From the NCBI GenBank assembly GCA_021401465.1, contig JADDMT010000122.1:1-64000 (forward strand): a DNA stretch of 64,000 nucleotides. Reading direction: 5' to 3'. The position numbers and the translations under genes are program-made. A model generated the notes under the pieces. That model did not search any database and was not told where the DNA came from. It saw only the letters and a list, made by a program, of their open reading frames with translations. Of this stretch, positions 24,827 to 35,280 are shown piece after piece (positions within the stretch are counted from its first letter, which is position 1; each line of letters starts with the position of its first letter). This DNA comes from Teratosphaeria epicoccoides. Lineage: Eukaryota > Ascomycota > Dothideomycetes > Mycosphaerellales > Teratosphaeriaceae.

Positions 24827-24966
24827 CACGTGTATGTAGCGCATAACGCGCGAAGTGACAACAAGAAGCAAACGCCCTACTCATACATCATTGATGCCTA
24901 AAGGCACACCTAGAATAAACCTAAGAAGAACAAGAGACATGCTCGGATTAGCTTTGTAGCTAATGC

Positions 24967-26538
24967 TTAGCGACTACTAGTTAGGGGCTTCCTGACTAAA
25001 CCCGAAGCAGGAGAGTCTTTCTTGTTACGGTCCGCTAGGGACTGCCTACCCGCACGGGGTCTACTAAACACCCCGAAGCGACCATGAGTAACGGGGGTAG
25101 TAACGCCACGAAGAGAGGCCGGCATCTTCTTCTTTAGTAGGTTACGAGGGAGCTTGTCTTCAGAGCCTATAGTAGCCAGAGAACTAGCGACACCCTTACC
25201 GCGCCTAGTCGCGACGACTACCTCATCCTTAGCATCAGAAGGCGAAGAGACTCGAGCGCGCTTGCGGCTGTCACGCTCGGCCCTCGAGATCATCTTGCGC
25301 TTCTTGACACGAGTGTCGACCACATCATCGGACTCGGTGTCTCCCTCAGGCGTAACTAGTGTAGTGACACTACGGCGCAAAGGGATCACGTCAGGACCGA
25401 AGGTATCCTGAGCGTCGTCATCCTCCTCATCCTTAAAGATCTGGCCTAGAGGCTTGTGCCTTACCGTCTTGACGGACGCAGTGCGGGTCGCAAGCGGGGA
25501 AGGCTCGGCTTCCTCGTCGCTGACCTTAATTTCGGCCCTGGCCCTCTTCTTCTTCTTAGACAGTAGCGTCAAGGCGGCGTAGGCGGCGGCGCTACAATGT
25601 GTTAGCTGTACGCACGCGACAGGATTCGAGTGAGTAACTTACGGCTTAGTCCTCGGGACCGGCTTAGAGGCAGGCTGCCTCTCGGTACGGCGCTAGGGCG
25701 TGGCCTTAGCGGCGGGAGCGGCGAATTGCTTGATGACCTTCTTGCGGATTATCCGCGTTTCGAAGTCATCGTCAATAGAGGCAAGGGCCCCGAGTTGCTG
25801 ACGCTAACAGCTAGTCGGATACTTCTCGACGCTAACGTTAGCCTAGCGGAAAAGTCAGCATTTCATACTCGGAGGGTACCTGCACTGTATGCGTACTATG
25901 GCGAAGGTCTCGACCCTAACGGTTAGCACCTTCAAGATCTTCTAGACTAAGTCTGCGATTAGACCTAGACAAACGTTTTCGCCTGTCAGCAGAGAGTCGA
26001 AGCGAACACTGCCGTGAGAACGGTTAGCAGTCGCGGTGAAGCACGAGAGGGCGCCGAGCAGGTAGGCGAGTACCTCGCGGTACTTGGCCTGTAGCCTGTT
26101 CATAGTCAGAGTGCCTTCGGCAATCCCCTCGTCGCGCGTACTCTAGAAGTCATCGATGTTATGGCAGAGCTAGTTATACTTGCCGTACACCTCTTCAGGG
26201 AGGTCTTAGCATTTCTGATGCTTGCCATTACAGTTGACACAATTACGGTAGACACCGCCCTCGTCAAATCCGCCGACGTAGATCTCGGCTACGCTTTAGT
26301 TAGTACAAGTCACGCATACCTCGCGGGTAGGGGACGCCTTACTAACACGCGGAGGGGAGATGTGTGCAGCTTGGCTACTAAGGTTGTCGAGGCATCGTCG
26401 ACACGAGCGACGATCGCGGGCAGAGCGAGTAGCGTCGAACTTAGTCTGCAGCACATGAGCCATTATAGCTAAGACAGGTTAATTGATCTTGATTGATTGA
26501 TTGAAGAAGAAGGAGCTCTAGTACAGACCCGCAGACAT
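24967..26538 (-). pseudogene. G3 antisense accessory gene, Cys-rich N-terminus and basic C-terminus
   Basis: A 524-codon frame antisense to gag-pol, starting 141 bp after the pol stop. ATG is at 26538; a second in-frame ATG is at 26463. Only about ten stops interrupt it, and the last 201 codons are open (25572-24967). Visible: Cys46-x2-Cys49, Cys75-x2-Cys78, Cys100-x2-Cys103-x3-His107-x2-Cys110, then a helical middle, then an acidic patch (IFKDEEDDD) and basic nuclear-localisation-like runs (LLSKKKKRARAE, VKKRKMISRAERDSRKRARV). I do not recognise a named family. A nucleic-acid-binding nuclear protein is an inference from composition. Equal length in G2, G3 and G6, with only substitutions, argues that it was a real gene. 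Confidence 0.75.
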
Positions 26539-26618
26539 GGCGAGGCGCAAGCTAAGCGAAGTAGGAGCGGAGGTCGATGTTAGTGTCTTGGAACAGGAAA
26601 GTTTAGGAAGCAACGAGG

Positions 26619-26626
26619 TTTTTATA
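26619..26626 (-). promoter_or_regulatory. TATA box of the G3 antisense gene
   Basis: GGGTATAAAAACCTCG on the minus strand, 81 bp before the antisense ATG at 26538. The core is retained in four of five copies and survives as TATAAACA in G4. Confidence 0.6.
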
Positions 26627-26629
26627 CCC

Positions 26630-27244
26630 TCTGACAGCCCCCCTATTGCCTACCGCAACTGTTGAGCTAGTGACTCGAACTACATGCGTAGAGCACCTGC
26701 CTTTAGTTGACTTACAAGGGGACCGAATGATGTAATAACGGATAACGCGGCTGTCACGCATGTGCGCCGACCGCACTCGTGCTAGCCTACTAGCATGGGA
26801 ATGTGGCGAGGCCCGCGCTAGGAGCGCGCTCCTGCCGTTTCGAGCGGCGCGCGTAGAGCGTCCGCGCACTTTCCTACTACCCCGAGGTTCTGCGACACGT
26901 TCTTCACGGTCACGACTAAATAGGGACGGCCAAGCTACTTGGCGAGGCCGGCGCGCATGCTCGCCCTATAATTTCAAGGATTGACCGAAGTACGTACTCG
27001 TGGTTTCCTGATATCTCGATCCGCATGTAAAGCGAAGGTGTTACGAAGCCGCCTAACATGTGACGGATTAAAACCCGCCCGAGTTAGTAGCCTCCGCCCC
27101 GCACTCGCTGCGAAGGTGTTAAGGTGTGCGCATGACACATGTTGCGCAGGCTATCTACCTATTCACCCTTGCGCGGTGTGAGCGTGCTACATCCCGTACC
27201 CTATATGTTCCGCGTGCGTCACTTAGTAAGGCTAGGGACATCCT
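26630..27244. other. G3 non-coding region between antisense promoter and polypurine tract
   Basis: About 0.6 kb, present in all G copies. It includes a GC-rich palindrome-like stretch (GCGCTAGGAGCGCGCTCC near 26815). Open frames on both strands here are short and are not shared between copies. It may hold upstream elements for the antisense promoter. Confidence 0.5.
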
Positions 27245-27261
27245 CATAGGAGGAGGGGCAG

Positions 27262-27621
27262 TGATACGGTTGATACTAGGGGACCATTTGAACCGCATGG
27301 GTTCTAATGGCCGCCCTTAGCATGCAGTGACCCTGCCACATATGGCAAGGGGGTCCTTCGTACATACGTTGGCTCGTATGTCGTCCGAGTGGGATCAGTT
27401 GTCGACGTAGGACGCCCCCACGTCGCTGACCCTACGGTACCCCTACGGGGTTAGGCTCAGACATGCTTTCCCTAATTGAGGAGCGTCGGGGGTTATAAGC
27501 ACCCTTAGCGCCACCTCTGCGATAAGCAGAAAGCAGCGCTGTCTTGTACCTACTAAAAGGTCGGATTACTCTGCTACACTGCGAGATATTTCCATATCAT
27601 ATAGCACATACATCTATATTA
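27262..27621 (+). repeat. 3' LTR of G copy 3
   Basis: 360 bp, TGATACGG...CTATATTA. It is immediately preceded by the purine tract ATAGGAGGAGGGGCAG, the plus-strand primer site. Confidence 0.95.
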
Positions 27622-27674
27622 GAGACAGAGCAGCTCTGTTAGATCTGTTAACAGACCTAACAGATCCGTGTCTG

Positions 27675-27822
27675 TAGATCTGTAGACTAACCCTACAGAT
27701 CTAAGGGTCTATTATCCTACGACAGATCCCTTCTTCCTTGCAGGCCTATAGATCTGTAGACTAACCCTATAGATCCGGGGATCTGTCCTTACGTGACAGA
27801 TCCTTTCTCCTATGACTATGCC
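27675..27822. repeat. Two 74-bp direct repeats in H1 3' region
   Basis: TAGATCTGTAGACTAACCCT starts at 27675 and again at 27749. The same 74-bp spacing occurs in H2 (59927 and 60001), so this is a fixed feature of the family between the 3' LTR and the antisense gene. Confidence 0.7.
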
Positions 27823-27967
27823 TATAACTTATAGCACTTAGGACCCTCATGATCCTAAAACCTGTAGTACTCCTAACACTTATGACACTATCCCCCTCTT
27901 AGCCTAGCTCGTCCCTAAGCTACCTTATTAGTACGGGGTTCCTCTTGTCATTTCCTTTTATGCCGTG

Positions 27968-28600
27968 ATGTCTTCTCTCTCTACATTACTGCCTTATGTC
28001 ATTCTAGACACTAACGCCCCCTTAACGCAGAAACGTAAACGCCGCGCGAATCGAATCTATCGTTAGGGCTAGGACAGCATGAAGTCATGTACTTAGTGTC
28101 AAGAGTTAAAGCTTGTTTGTTAGGTACACATTTCCTCGAGGAAATGTTCGTAATGTTACTTTAGTAACTGTCGAAGTTACGACGCGAAGGTAACAGAGGT
28201 CAAATAGAAGAAGTTAGGTAATTAGCGGAAAAGACTAATTGCCGATCTTGATCGTATGAAGGCGGTCTTAGCCAAGGCTTCGCAGAAGATAATAGAGGCG
28301 CATGCAAAGGAGATACGTCTTTAAAAACAGTTAGACGTAGTCGACTAGGAGGTCGAGGATAGTCGCGCTCTCGAGGAGCGTGAGATCAGGGAGGATGAGG
28401 CCAAGGAACAGGCTCTCTCGCAGGCTGGGTTTCTTCTTAACCTAGATCCTTTAGCGGGTCTCGCTCTTAGTCCTACGACATAGAGTGTAATAGAGGGTTT
28501 TACTAACGCCTCATATTAGGGTTTCCTGGATAGCATGATAGCCGAGCCGATCGACGGCGTCCCGCAGGAGTCTAGTCGTGGCTTAGGATCTTCTTCCTAG
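27968..28600 (+). pseudogene. H1 antisense accessory gene, Zn2Cys6-like
   Basis: A 211-codon frame from ATG 27968 to TAG 28598-28600, antisense to pol and overlapping its tail by 18 bp (pol stop 28583-28585). Cysteines at residues 41, 44, 51, 60 and 63 are followed by position 71 (Tyr here, Cys in H2), giving C-x2-C-x6-C-x8-C-x2-C-x7-C. This spacing fits the fungal Zn(II)2Cys6 binuclear cluster, with a basic stretch QKRKRRANR before it. Residues about 85-150 are charged and helical (KRLIADLDRMKAVLAKASQK), possibly a coiled coil. Ten or so TAG/TAA stops match Gln/Trp positions. H2 has the same length of 633 bp. Role unknown; a DNA-binding regulator is an inference. Confidence 0.7.
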
Positions 28601-31600
28601 GTTCGTTCCTTTCTCGAAACTCCGTATCTTTTGCTAACAGTTTCGCAGATGTTCTAGGGGTTCCTAGGTGTTCTCGGTACTCCTATATCCTTCCTATTTT
28701 ACTAAGTACTCTCGCTGTCTGTCCTGCTAGCGAGCGTCAACAATCTTTTCGACAGTGTACTCTAGTTCTTCTACTTTAGGGTTAAGTAGTAAGGGTTCTG
28801 TTTGTAGTGCGGCGTCTAGCGCTACTTGTTCTAGCAGAGAGACATAGAACACAGGGTGTACTCTCATCTGCTTAGGTAGCTGTAACTCAAAATTAACTAG
28901 TCCTTTCTTGGCCTTAATCCTGAATAGTCCTAGTTTTACAGCGTCTAGTTTTTTACTTAGCTTGTCCGATTTGATGTAACAGCAGAGGAGATACACCTTG
29001 TCCCCCTCCTTTAGAATTAGTCCCTCAATTCTCTTACGATTCGCGTACTATGCCATGTTCTACTAATAGAACTACAGGTCGAGTCGTGCTTCTGTTTGTA
29101 GTTAGCGTAGATGTTCTACTCGTCTAAGTGCTACTAGGTTCGGATTACTAGCTAAGACGTCCGGGATGTCTTCTATAGCTAATCTATATGCCATCTAAAA
29201 AGGCGAGAGTCCTATCGACTCTACTAGCATACTATTATACGCGAGCTATGCTATTAGCAACAATTCTACCTAGTTGTTCTAGTCCCTATTCACATAGGAT
29301 CGAAGGTACTATTCTAACGTCTGATTTAGACGTTCTGTCTGTCTATCCGTCTAAGGGTAGAAGGAAGTACTTAGTCAATGTTTGACCTAGAATTGTCTCA
29401 TTAGGGCTCTCTAGAAGTTAGAGGTAAACACGGATCCTCGATCTGTTACTAGGTCCTGTAGCATGCTATGTAGTGCTACTACCCATTTAATGAAGACATG
29501 CGCGATATCTTTAGTCTTGAAGTCTTCGCGGTAAGGGATAAACTTCCTAAACTTAGTGAATTAGTTAACTACTACCATGATCCTATCGAAGAACTCATTC
29601 GTAGCAGGTTCTCTCGACTAAGGTAGTTTAACAATGAAATCCATAGCGAGCGACTCCCATGGCTGTTAAGGTACCTTAAGTAGTTGTAGTAGCCTATATA
29701 GTTTGTAATGGTCGTGCTTACTTCGTTAGCAAGTCACATATTAACAGACGTAGTCCTCGATTACCTTGCTCATCCTAGGGAAGTAATATTCTTGTCAGAG
29801 AATTTGCTTCATTTTAGACACTCCTAGGTATCCTGCCTAAGGTATGTCGTGTCAGAGTCGTAGTAGCTCCGATTGTAAAGACGTTAGCATGTATACTAAT
29901 CCTTAAAACAGAGGGATTCCGTCTTTGTCTTCCTAATCCTCCTGTCTATTCATGTCTTTACGGACAGCGAGTGCAGTTAGGTCGTAGACTAGCGCGTTCT
30001 TCAGGTCGTCCTGAAACTTACTAGTCCATGTGACAGTCATGGCCGCGAGTCGGTTAACTCCTAGCGTGCTATCGCTATTTTCCTAGAGAACAGCATGTTT
30101 CTCCTGCTTCACGCCCTTCATGTAGTCTGTCTAGTAGCTAAGTGTATCGGCGCATGCGTTATTAGTCCCCTTGCGATAGACGATCTTATAGTTAAAACTA
30201 GAGAGCTCCTTACTCTACCGAACCTGTTGTCAGTTTAATTCTTTCGTCATTATGAAGTATCGCAAGTTCTTATGGTCTGTGTAGACCGTAACCTAGTGCT
30301 TAGAACCTTCTAAGTAGACTCGCTAGGCCTTGTAGGCATCTACTATGGCTAGAAGTTCTTTGTCGTAGACGTCGTATTAGAGTTCAGGTCTAGACAATTT
30401 CCTCGAGTAGTAGGCGACTAGCTGTAGTCGTCTACTCGGTCCTAGTTAACTTAAGCATGCCCCGAGTGCTCCGTCAGAGGCATCTGTTTCGACTATAATA
30501 GGCTTATCCGGGTCGAATACAAGTAAGATTAGCTGATCTGTAAATCGTCGCTTGAGTTCCTCGAAGGCATTCCGTTAGGCGTCGTCCTACACGAATGGCA
30601 TATCCTTCGTAGTAAGAGTCGTAAGTAGTGCTATAATCTTCGAATAGTTTGCTACAAATCTTTAGTAGAAGTTAGCAAACCTAAGGAAGGACTATACTTC
30701 CTTAACATTAGTCGGCGTAGGCTACTCTTTTACAACTTAGACTTTCTTAGTGTCTATCTTAATTCCATTCCATTCTACTACGTAGCTAAGGAATTATACT
30801 TCCTGCTTATGAAACTCGCTCTTCTAAGGCTTAACCTTTAACTAGTAATCCTGGAGTTTCTGAAGTACCTTGCGCACGTAAGTCCTATGCTCTTTAATCG
30901 TCCGGGAGTAGACGAGGATGTCGTCTAGGTATATAACTACAAAGACGTCGAGGTACTCTCGTAGCACGTTGTTAATAAATGCCTGCTATGTAGCTAGGGC
31001 ATTTGTTAACCTAAATAGCATAACTATGTACTTATAGTGTCTAAACCTAGTTCGGAACGCAGTCTTCTATTCTTTGCCTTCCTTAATTCGAATTCGGTTA
31101 TACGCTCTAGGTATGTCGAACTTCGAGAACGACATTGCTCCTTGCAGGCGGTCCTGCAATTCCGAGAGCAAAGGAAGCGGATAACTATTCTTTATCGTGA
31201 TGTCGTTTAATCTACGATAATCTACGTAGAGTCGCTAGTCATCTTCCCCCTTAGGCACAAACAGGATCGGATATCCGGCTAGGGACTACGACTCGCGAAT
31301 GAAGCCTTTCTAGAGGTTGTCTTCTAGGTACTTCTAGAGAATCTCTAGTTTCGCTACTAATAACAGGCAAACTAATTACTTCGTTAGTGTCTTGCTAGGG
31401 AGTAAAGGTATCCCGTAGTCCTACTCCTAGTGTTCTAGCAGAGCTTCTTAGTCGGGTTCTTCCTCGAAAAGAGTAGCGAACTCTTTATACTTATTAGGAA
31501 CTGTGAATTCGACCCTGACTTCTGTTTGCGTTACTTTAACCTATAGGACGTGCACTTCCTGTTCTAGATCCTTAATAGTAGCTACCATCTCGCTTAAAGT

Positions 31601-33737
31601 CATAACACATATTTCGATCTTGCCTAGTACGTCATGCACTACAGGTAGAGGTATCGATCTTAAGAGTTCTAGGAACTAGATCCTCTCATTCTTCTAGTCG
31701 ATATAGGGGTTAGCATTTCTTAGCTATAGTAACCTGAGCCTAGTGACTCTGTGATGTCGAACTAGAGCATCTCTTAGTAGCGTCCTATCTGTAGAGGCAT
31801 TATCTCGGTCTCTTCGTTAACTACTCCTTAGTTGTACATAACCGGCTTTCTATTAATCGCTTGTAGTGAGAAAGCACTCGTCTTCGCCTATAGCTTTATC
31901 CTAGCTGTCCTAGCGAACTTAGGCGTCATGAAGATTCTAGTACATCCTGAATCTATTAAGGCCCTAGCTAGCGTCTCGTCGATGTGCACCTATACTCTAA
32001 GGTTGTTCGCGTATCTGGCGCTAATCGCGGCACATTGTTATAGCCCTGTCTAGTCTGTCTGTAGGTCTAATTCTAGCGGACCTCGTTGTTTCCCGAATAA
32101 GTGTCCTCACGGACTAGTTCAGGGATCGTACAGTCTCGGCTTCTTCTCTAAGCGTTACCGTTTTCTGGCCTAAGAGGTCGTTCTCGCTCTTAGCCTTGCT
32201 GTTCCTGCGCGTTTCTTGCGTACTCTATCTTTAAGTGATAGACTCGGAGTCGTAGTGCTCGTGAAATCTAAATACCTTCGTAGGTCAGGTAGCCTCCCTA
32301 GGGCGTAAACTCTACCCCGAACGGTACAATTTCTTAGACAACTTTCTGATGCGCGTGAGGTTAAGCTACGACCGGTAGTCTCCTTAGGTGTCCTCGCATA
32401 CAGTCGGCTAGTTCGTCATACTAAAGCTAGTCGACATGTTGTACTCCATTAATCTATAGGCAAGCCTAAGCCTACTAGTTCTGTATAATTCGGATAATAT
32501 CGAGTCTAATGTCATGCGGCGGCATGGCCTATCGCTCTATGCTCTCGTCTTCCTCGGAATCAGGAATGACGGCTTCGACAATCTTATAGTTGTTGTCTAA
32601 ACCTTCTTCTTCTTCTTCTTCTAGCTCCTGTTGCCTTAGGACTATTGCACTAGAAGGTGTACCCCTTAGCGCACAGATCGACTATGCCTTGTTTCGGCTA
32701 GGGTACTATCTGGAACCATCTTTATCACTCATGTGAATTTGACAATCGTCGTCATAGCACGTAGTCTAAGTAAGTGCGGCATAGTCCGGTTCTCGAGTAG
32801 CAGTAGCCTTCTACTAAGGCGTCGTTATAGTCGCGCGAGCCTGCTCTATCCTAGGCAGTTCTTGTCGTTACTTCTTAGCAAAACACTCGCGGGCAAAGTG
32901 TCCTTTCTTTCTACAGTTGTAGCACTCGAGATTACTCTTGTCGAATGGTTTCTTCAGACTATTCCGGGGGGGAGAGCCCTTCTGCGGCTTTCCTCGGGGT
33001 CTATTCCTCGGACGCCCCTTAGTCGCATCTAACTCTATAGGTTAGAGACTGTAGTAATCGCTTCGCTATTTTAGTGCTAATCGTTAGACCTTATGGTTAG
33101 CCTGTGCTAGCTTGCGATTTCCATGTTGTCGTTCTTGCTGTCGTTCCTAGATGCGATTATCGATTCTAATCGCAAGATCGCTTATTTCCTTGAATGTCGT
33201 TAGCTAATCTCCTCAGGCAATTTCGTCTTTAACCGTCTCCTTTAGTCCCTAGTAGAACTAAGCGGCTAAAGCATTATCATTCTAGTCGACTTGAGCAGAG
33301 AGGGTATGAAAGTCCGCGCGGTACTTAATAGCAGAACCCTTCTACTAGATTCCTAGGAGAGCTCTCTCGGCCTCTTGTTGCTTATTACTAAGCCTAAACG
33401 CTTCGCGTAATGCCTTAAACAAAGACTTGTCTAAGTTAAGAATCTCCCTAGTTGTCGTCTTCCTAGCTTCGACGTTACTAACGTGATCTAGATAATCTGT
33501 TAGATGAGGCTAGATAAACTCGAACGCTAGTCCCTTTAGGTAAGAGACAATGTACATCATTCGCTTATAATGTGTTGTAAACTATTCCGTATCTACATTA
33601 AATGCTAACTAGCATTATAGGATAAACATCTCGACTTAAGATTATTGTCCTATAAACTCTGTAGGGCTTCCTATCTTGAAGCTATTGTTACTATGTCTAT
33701 TCCTAGTAGTTAAACCTGCGACAGATACTAGAGCCAT
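28583..33737 (-). pseudogene. gag-pol: H1 gag and pol with chromodomain
   Basis: Read leftwards from ATG 33737. Seen in order: a gag domain (TEFIGQ near 33670; MMYIVSYLKGLAFEFI near 33560); a zinc knuckle ECYNCRKKGHFAREC (32928-32884); protease ALIDSG with intact D-S-G (31945-31953); RT with YLDDILVYSRTIKEH (near 30935-30890); RNase H VETDASDGALGACLS (near 30500); integrase with VTDRGSVFTSNF (near 29450) and SFYPQTDRQTERLNQTLEQY; a C-terminal open stretch 28996-28727 (KLGLFRIKAKKGLVNFELQL, VHPVFYVSLLE); and a chromodomain-like end (REYLVK near 28700). Frames change at least twice and many TAG stops are present. The catalytic RT motif is intact. Confidence 0.9.
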
Positions 33738-33916
33738 CTCGCTAAGGTGAATAGATTCGAGCTACTATGTAATTTAAGGTATAGTAGCAACTTGTTCTCG
33801 TTATGTTAGTTAATTGTCGCTAGAAGTTAAACTAATAGCTAAAGAACTACTTAACATAGGCGTATGTTAAGCGCTCGACAAGTCCCCTGATACTTCCTTA
33901 GAAGTAGTGCTCAAAA

Positions 33917-34054
33917 TGTTATAAGGGTAGGTGCTAATAGTAGGAAGGTAACTAGGTGTTAGACTCGCAGAGCTATGAAGAATATCGACAATAGCAGTTA
34001 ACCTTGTAACTAATTATCCCCTAGGGAAAGGGAATTAGATTAAGCACGAAGCTC
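33917..34054 (-). repeat. 5' LTR of H copy 1
   Basis: 138 bp, matching 19273-19410 with only scattered transitions. The minus-strand end is TTATAACA. The gag start is about 180 bp further into the element. Confidence 0.8.
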
Positions 34055-34662
34055 GTTCGTTATATATCTAATACCTGAAATAATATATTCATTCTGTGGC
34101 TACTTCCTATGCGTAAATCTATTGCCTGTATTAGGGATTAATTTAACACTTTCTTTGTAAGTTCTGCCTTTACTATTACTTACCTTGTATTTACTACTAC
34201 TAACTTGTCCTTATCTTATAATATATAAATAGCATGTACCTTATGTTAGTCATATAATAAGATATTACTATTAGGAATAGTACTAAGTAGGACGCGTAAG
34301 TAGAAGCAGGCACATAAAGTAGTTAACTACTAAGTATAACTTAGCTATAACTTACAGAAGAGCTAGTATGAACTTAGTCCTATAAGCAAGCAGAATACAG
34401 AAAGAGCTTAGAAGAAATAGGCTCAATTTTTCTAAGAGTATAGCTTTACGCCTAAATAGCTACTAAATAAGCATAGCCTGTAGCAAGTCTAGACATAGAT
34501 ATACTAGTATGTAAACTATTCTAATATTAAATGCTTAAACAGTATATTCTTAATAGTATAGTACTAGCGCATAGCATATAAGCTTAAGGTTAGCTAAAAG
34601 TTAGATAAAGACTTAATATCAGAGATTAGCTATGTACATTAAATAAGACCTACGCCTAGAAT
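34055..34662. other. AT-rich DNA with no recognised gene
   Basis: About 0.6 kb very rich in TA dinucleotides. I see no domain in any frame. It could be old host or Copia flank decayed beyond recognition. Confidence 0.5.
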
Positions 34663-34790
34663 TAATATAGTTAATACTGTTAGGGGGTATTAGAGCTAAA
34701 CATACTCTAGTATACTACCCTTAGCATGCTATAGACCCTGTCTATTATAGCAGGCGTCCCTTTATACGTTAACTTGTATATCCTTTGTCC
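34663..34790 (+). repeat. Diverged G-like LTR fragment
   Basis: TAATATAGTTAATACTGTTAG...CCCTTAGCATGCTATAGACCCTG follows the first 130 bp or so of a plus-strand G LTR, with many substitutions. Similarity fades after about 34790. It is an older or related LTR. 34791-34878 is unassigned. Confidence 0.55.
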
Positions 34791-34878
34791 TATAGGCTTG
34801 CTACCTAAGCATAGGGATGTAATGATCCTACATACTGCCCTCTCTATAGTACCTAATATAGATATAAAGCTATATGAT

Positions 34879-35262
34879 TAACATAGATGTATATGCTATG
34901 TAATATGAAAATATCTTGTAGTGTAACAGAGTAATTAATAGGGAAGGTGTGCCGACCTTTTACTACTACCATATATGGCCACAAAAGGCTTAGTAATTAG
35001 TCCTGTAATAGGGCTGATTACAGTTAGCTACATATGCACACATACTATAACCCAAGAATTATCCGCAAGGTCACGTAACGCTAGGCCTGTAGCTAGCACC
35101 TATACGTCTAGCATATTAGTAATCCGACCTTTTAGTAGGTACAAGATAGCGCTACTTTCTACTTATTGCAGAGGTAGCGCTAGAGGTGCTTATAACCCCT
35201 AACGCCCCTTAATTAGTAAAGCATGTCTAAGCCTAACCCTGTAGGGGTACTATAGGGTCAGG
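34879..35262 (-). repeat. Truncated G LTR, interrupted by small element
   Basis: A minus-strand G LTR fragment starting TAACATAGATGTATATGC and running to GGGTCAG. It lacks the last 150 bp or so of the LTR. It is split at 34935/35119 by the 183-bp small element. The G4 LTR starts 18 bp later. Confidence 0.7.
34936..35118. mobile_element. Small TG...CA element (solo-LTR or TRIM-like), RIP-mutated copy
   Basis: 183 bp, starting TAATAGGGAAGG (TG to TA) and ending GCATATTA (CA to TA), flanked by a perfect duplication GTAAT (34931-34935 and 35119-35123). It is a relative of 62752-62993. TG...CA ends with 5-bp duplications suggest a solo LTR or terminal-repeat miniature element. No coding function; the small open frame across it is not conserved. 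Confidence 0.8.
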
Positions 35263-35280
35263 AAACCCCTGCAGGGGTAC

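Larger units (their letters stand above)
19453..27621 (+). mobile_element. G copy 3: full-length, best-preserved G element
   Basis: It has two 360-bp LTRs, gag-pol, the antisense gene and a polypurine tract. The target duplication GAGAC is perfect (19448-19452 and 27622-27626). Removing G3 plus one GAGAC restores the H sequence as it reads in H2 near 59878. The LTRs differ at about ten positions, all transitions. The ORFs have the fewest stops of all G copies, so this is inferred to be the youngest G insertion here. Confidence 0.95.
19273..34054 (-). mobile_element. H copy 1: Gypsy chromovirus split by G3
   Basis: Own sequence is 19273-19452 plus about 27627-34054 (roughly 6.6 kb). The polyprotein is on the minus strand, so the 5' LTR is at the right. 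The pre-insertion sequence is preserved in H copy 2 near 59870-59890, where the two sides are contiguous. The host appears to be Copia-derived sequence on the left, but no matching target duplication could be found at 19268-19272 and 34055-34059. Confidence 0.85.

Noticed and set aside
25154..25411. Plus-strand open frame opposite the G3 antisense gene
   Set aside because: It mirrors the 1572-bp frame and is not kept in other copies; the minus-strand frame has constant length and fewer stops.
26537..26671. Plus-strand frame MARRKLSEVGAEVDVSVLEQ opposite the antisense start and TATA box
   Set aside because: Looks protein-like, but it is only 45 codons and its start lies over the antisense ATG. 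In G2 the corresponding ATG is lost. I could not support it as a gene.
26603..27320. Several overlapping open frames on both strands in the G 3' region
   Set aside because: They differ between copies, overlap one another and the LTR, and show Arg/Ala-rich composition expected from GC-rich non-coding DNA.
19268..34059. Target duplication for H copy 1
   Set aside because: TCTAA at the left and GTTCG (or CGAAG if the LTR ends at the CA at 34046) at the right do not match, so I claim no duplication.
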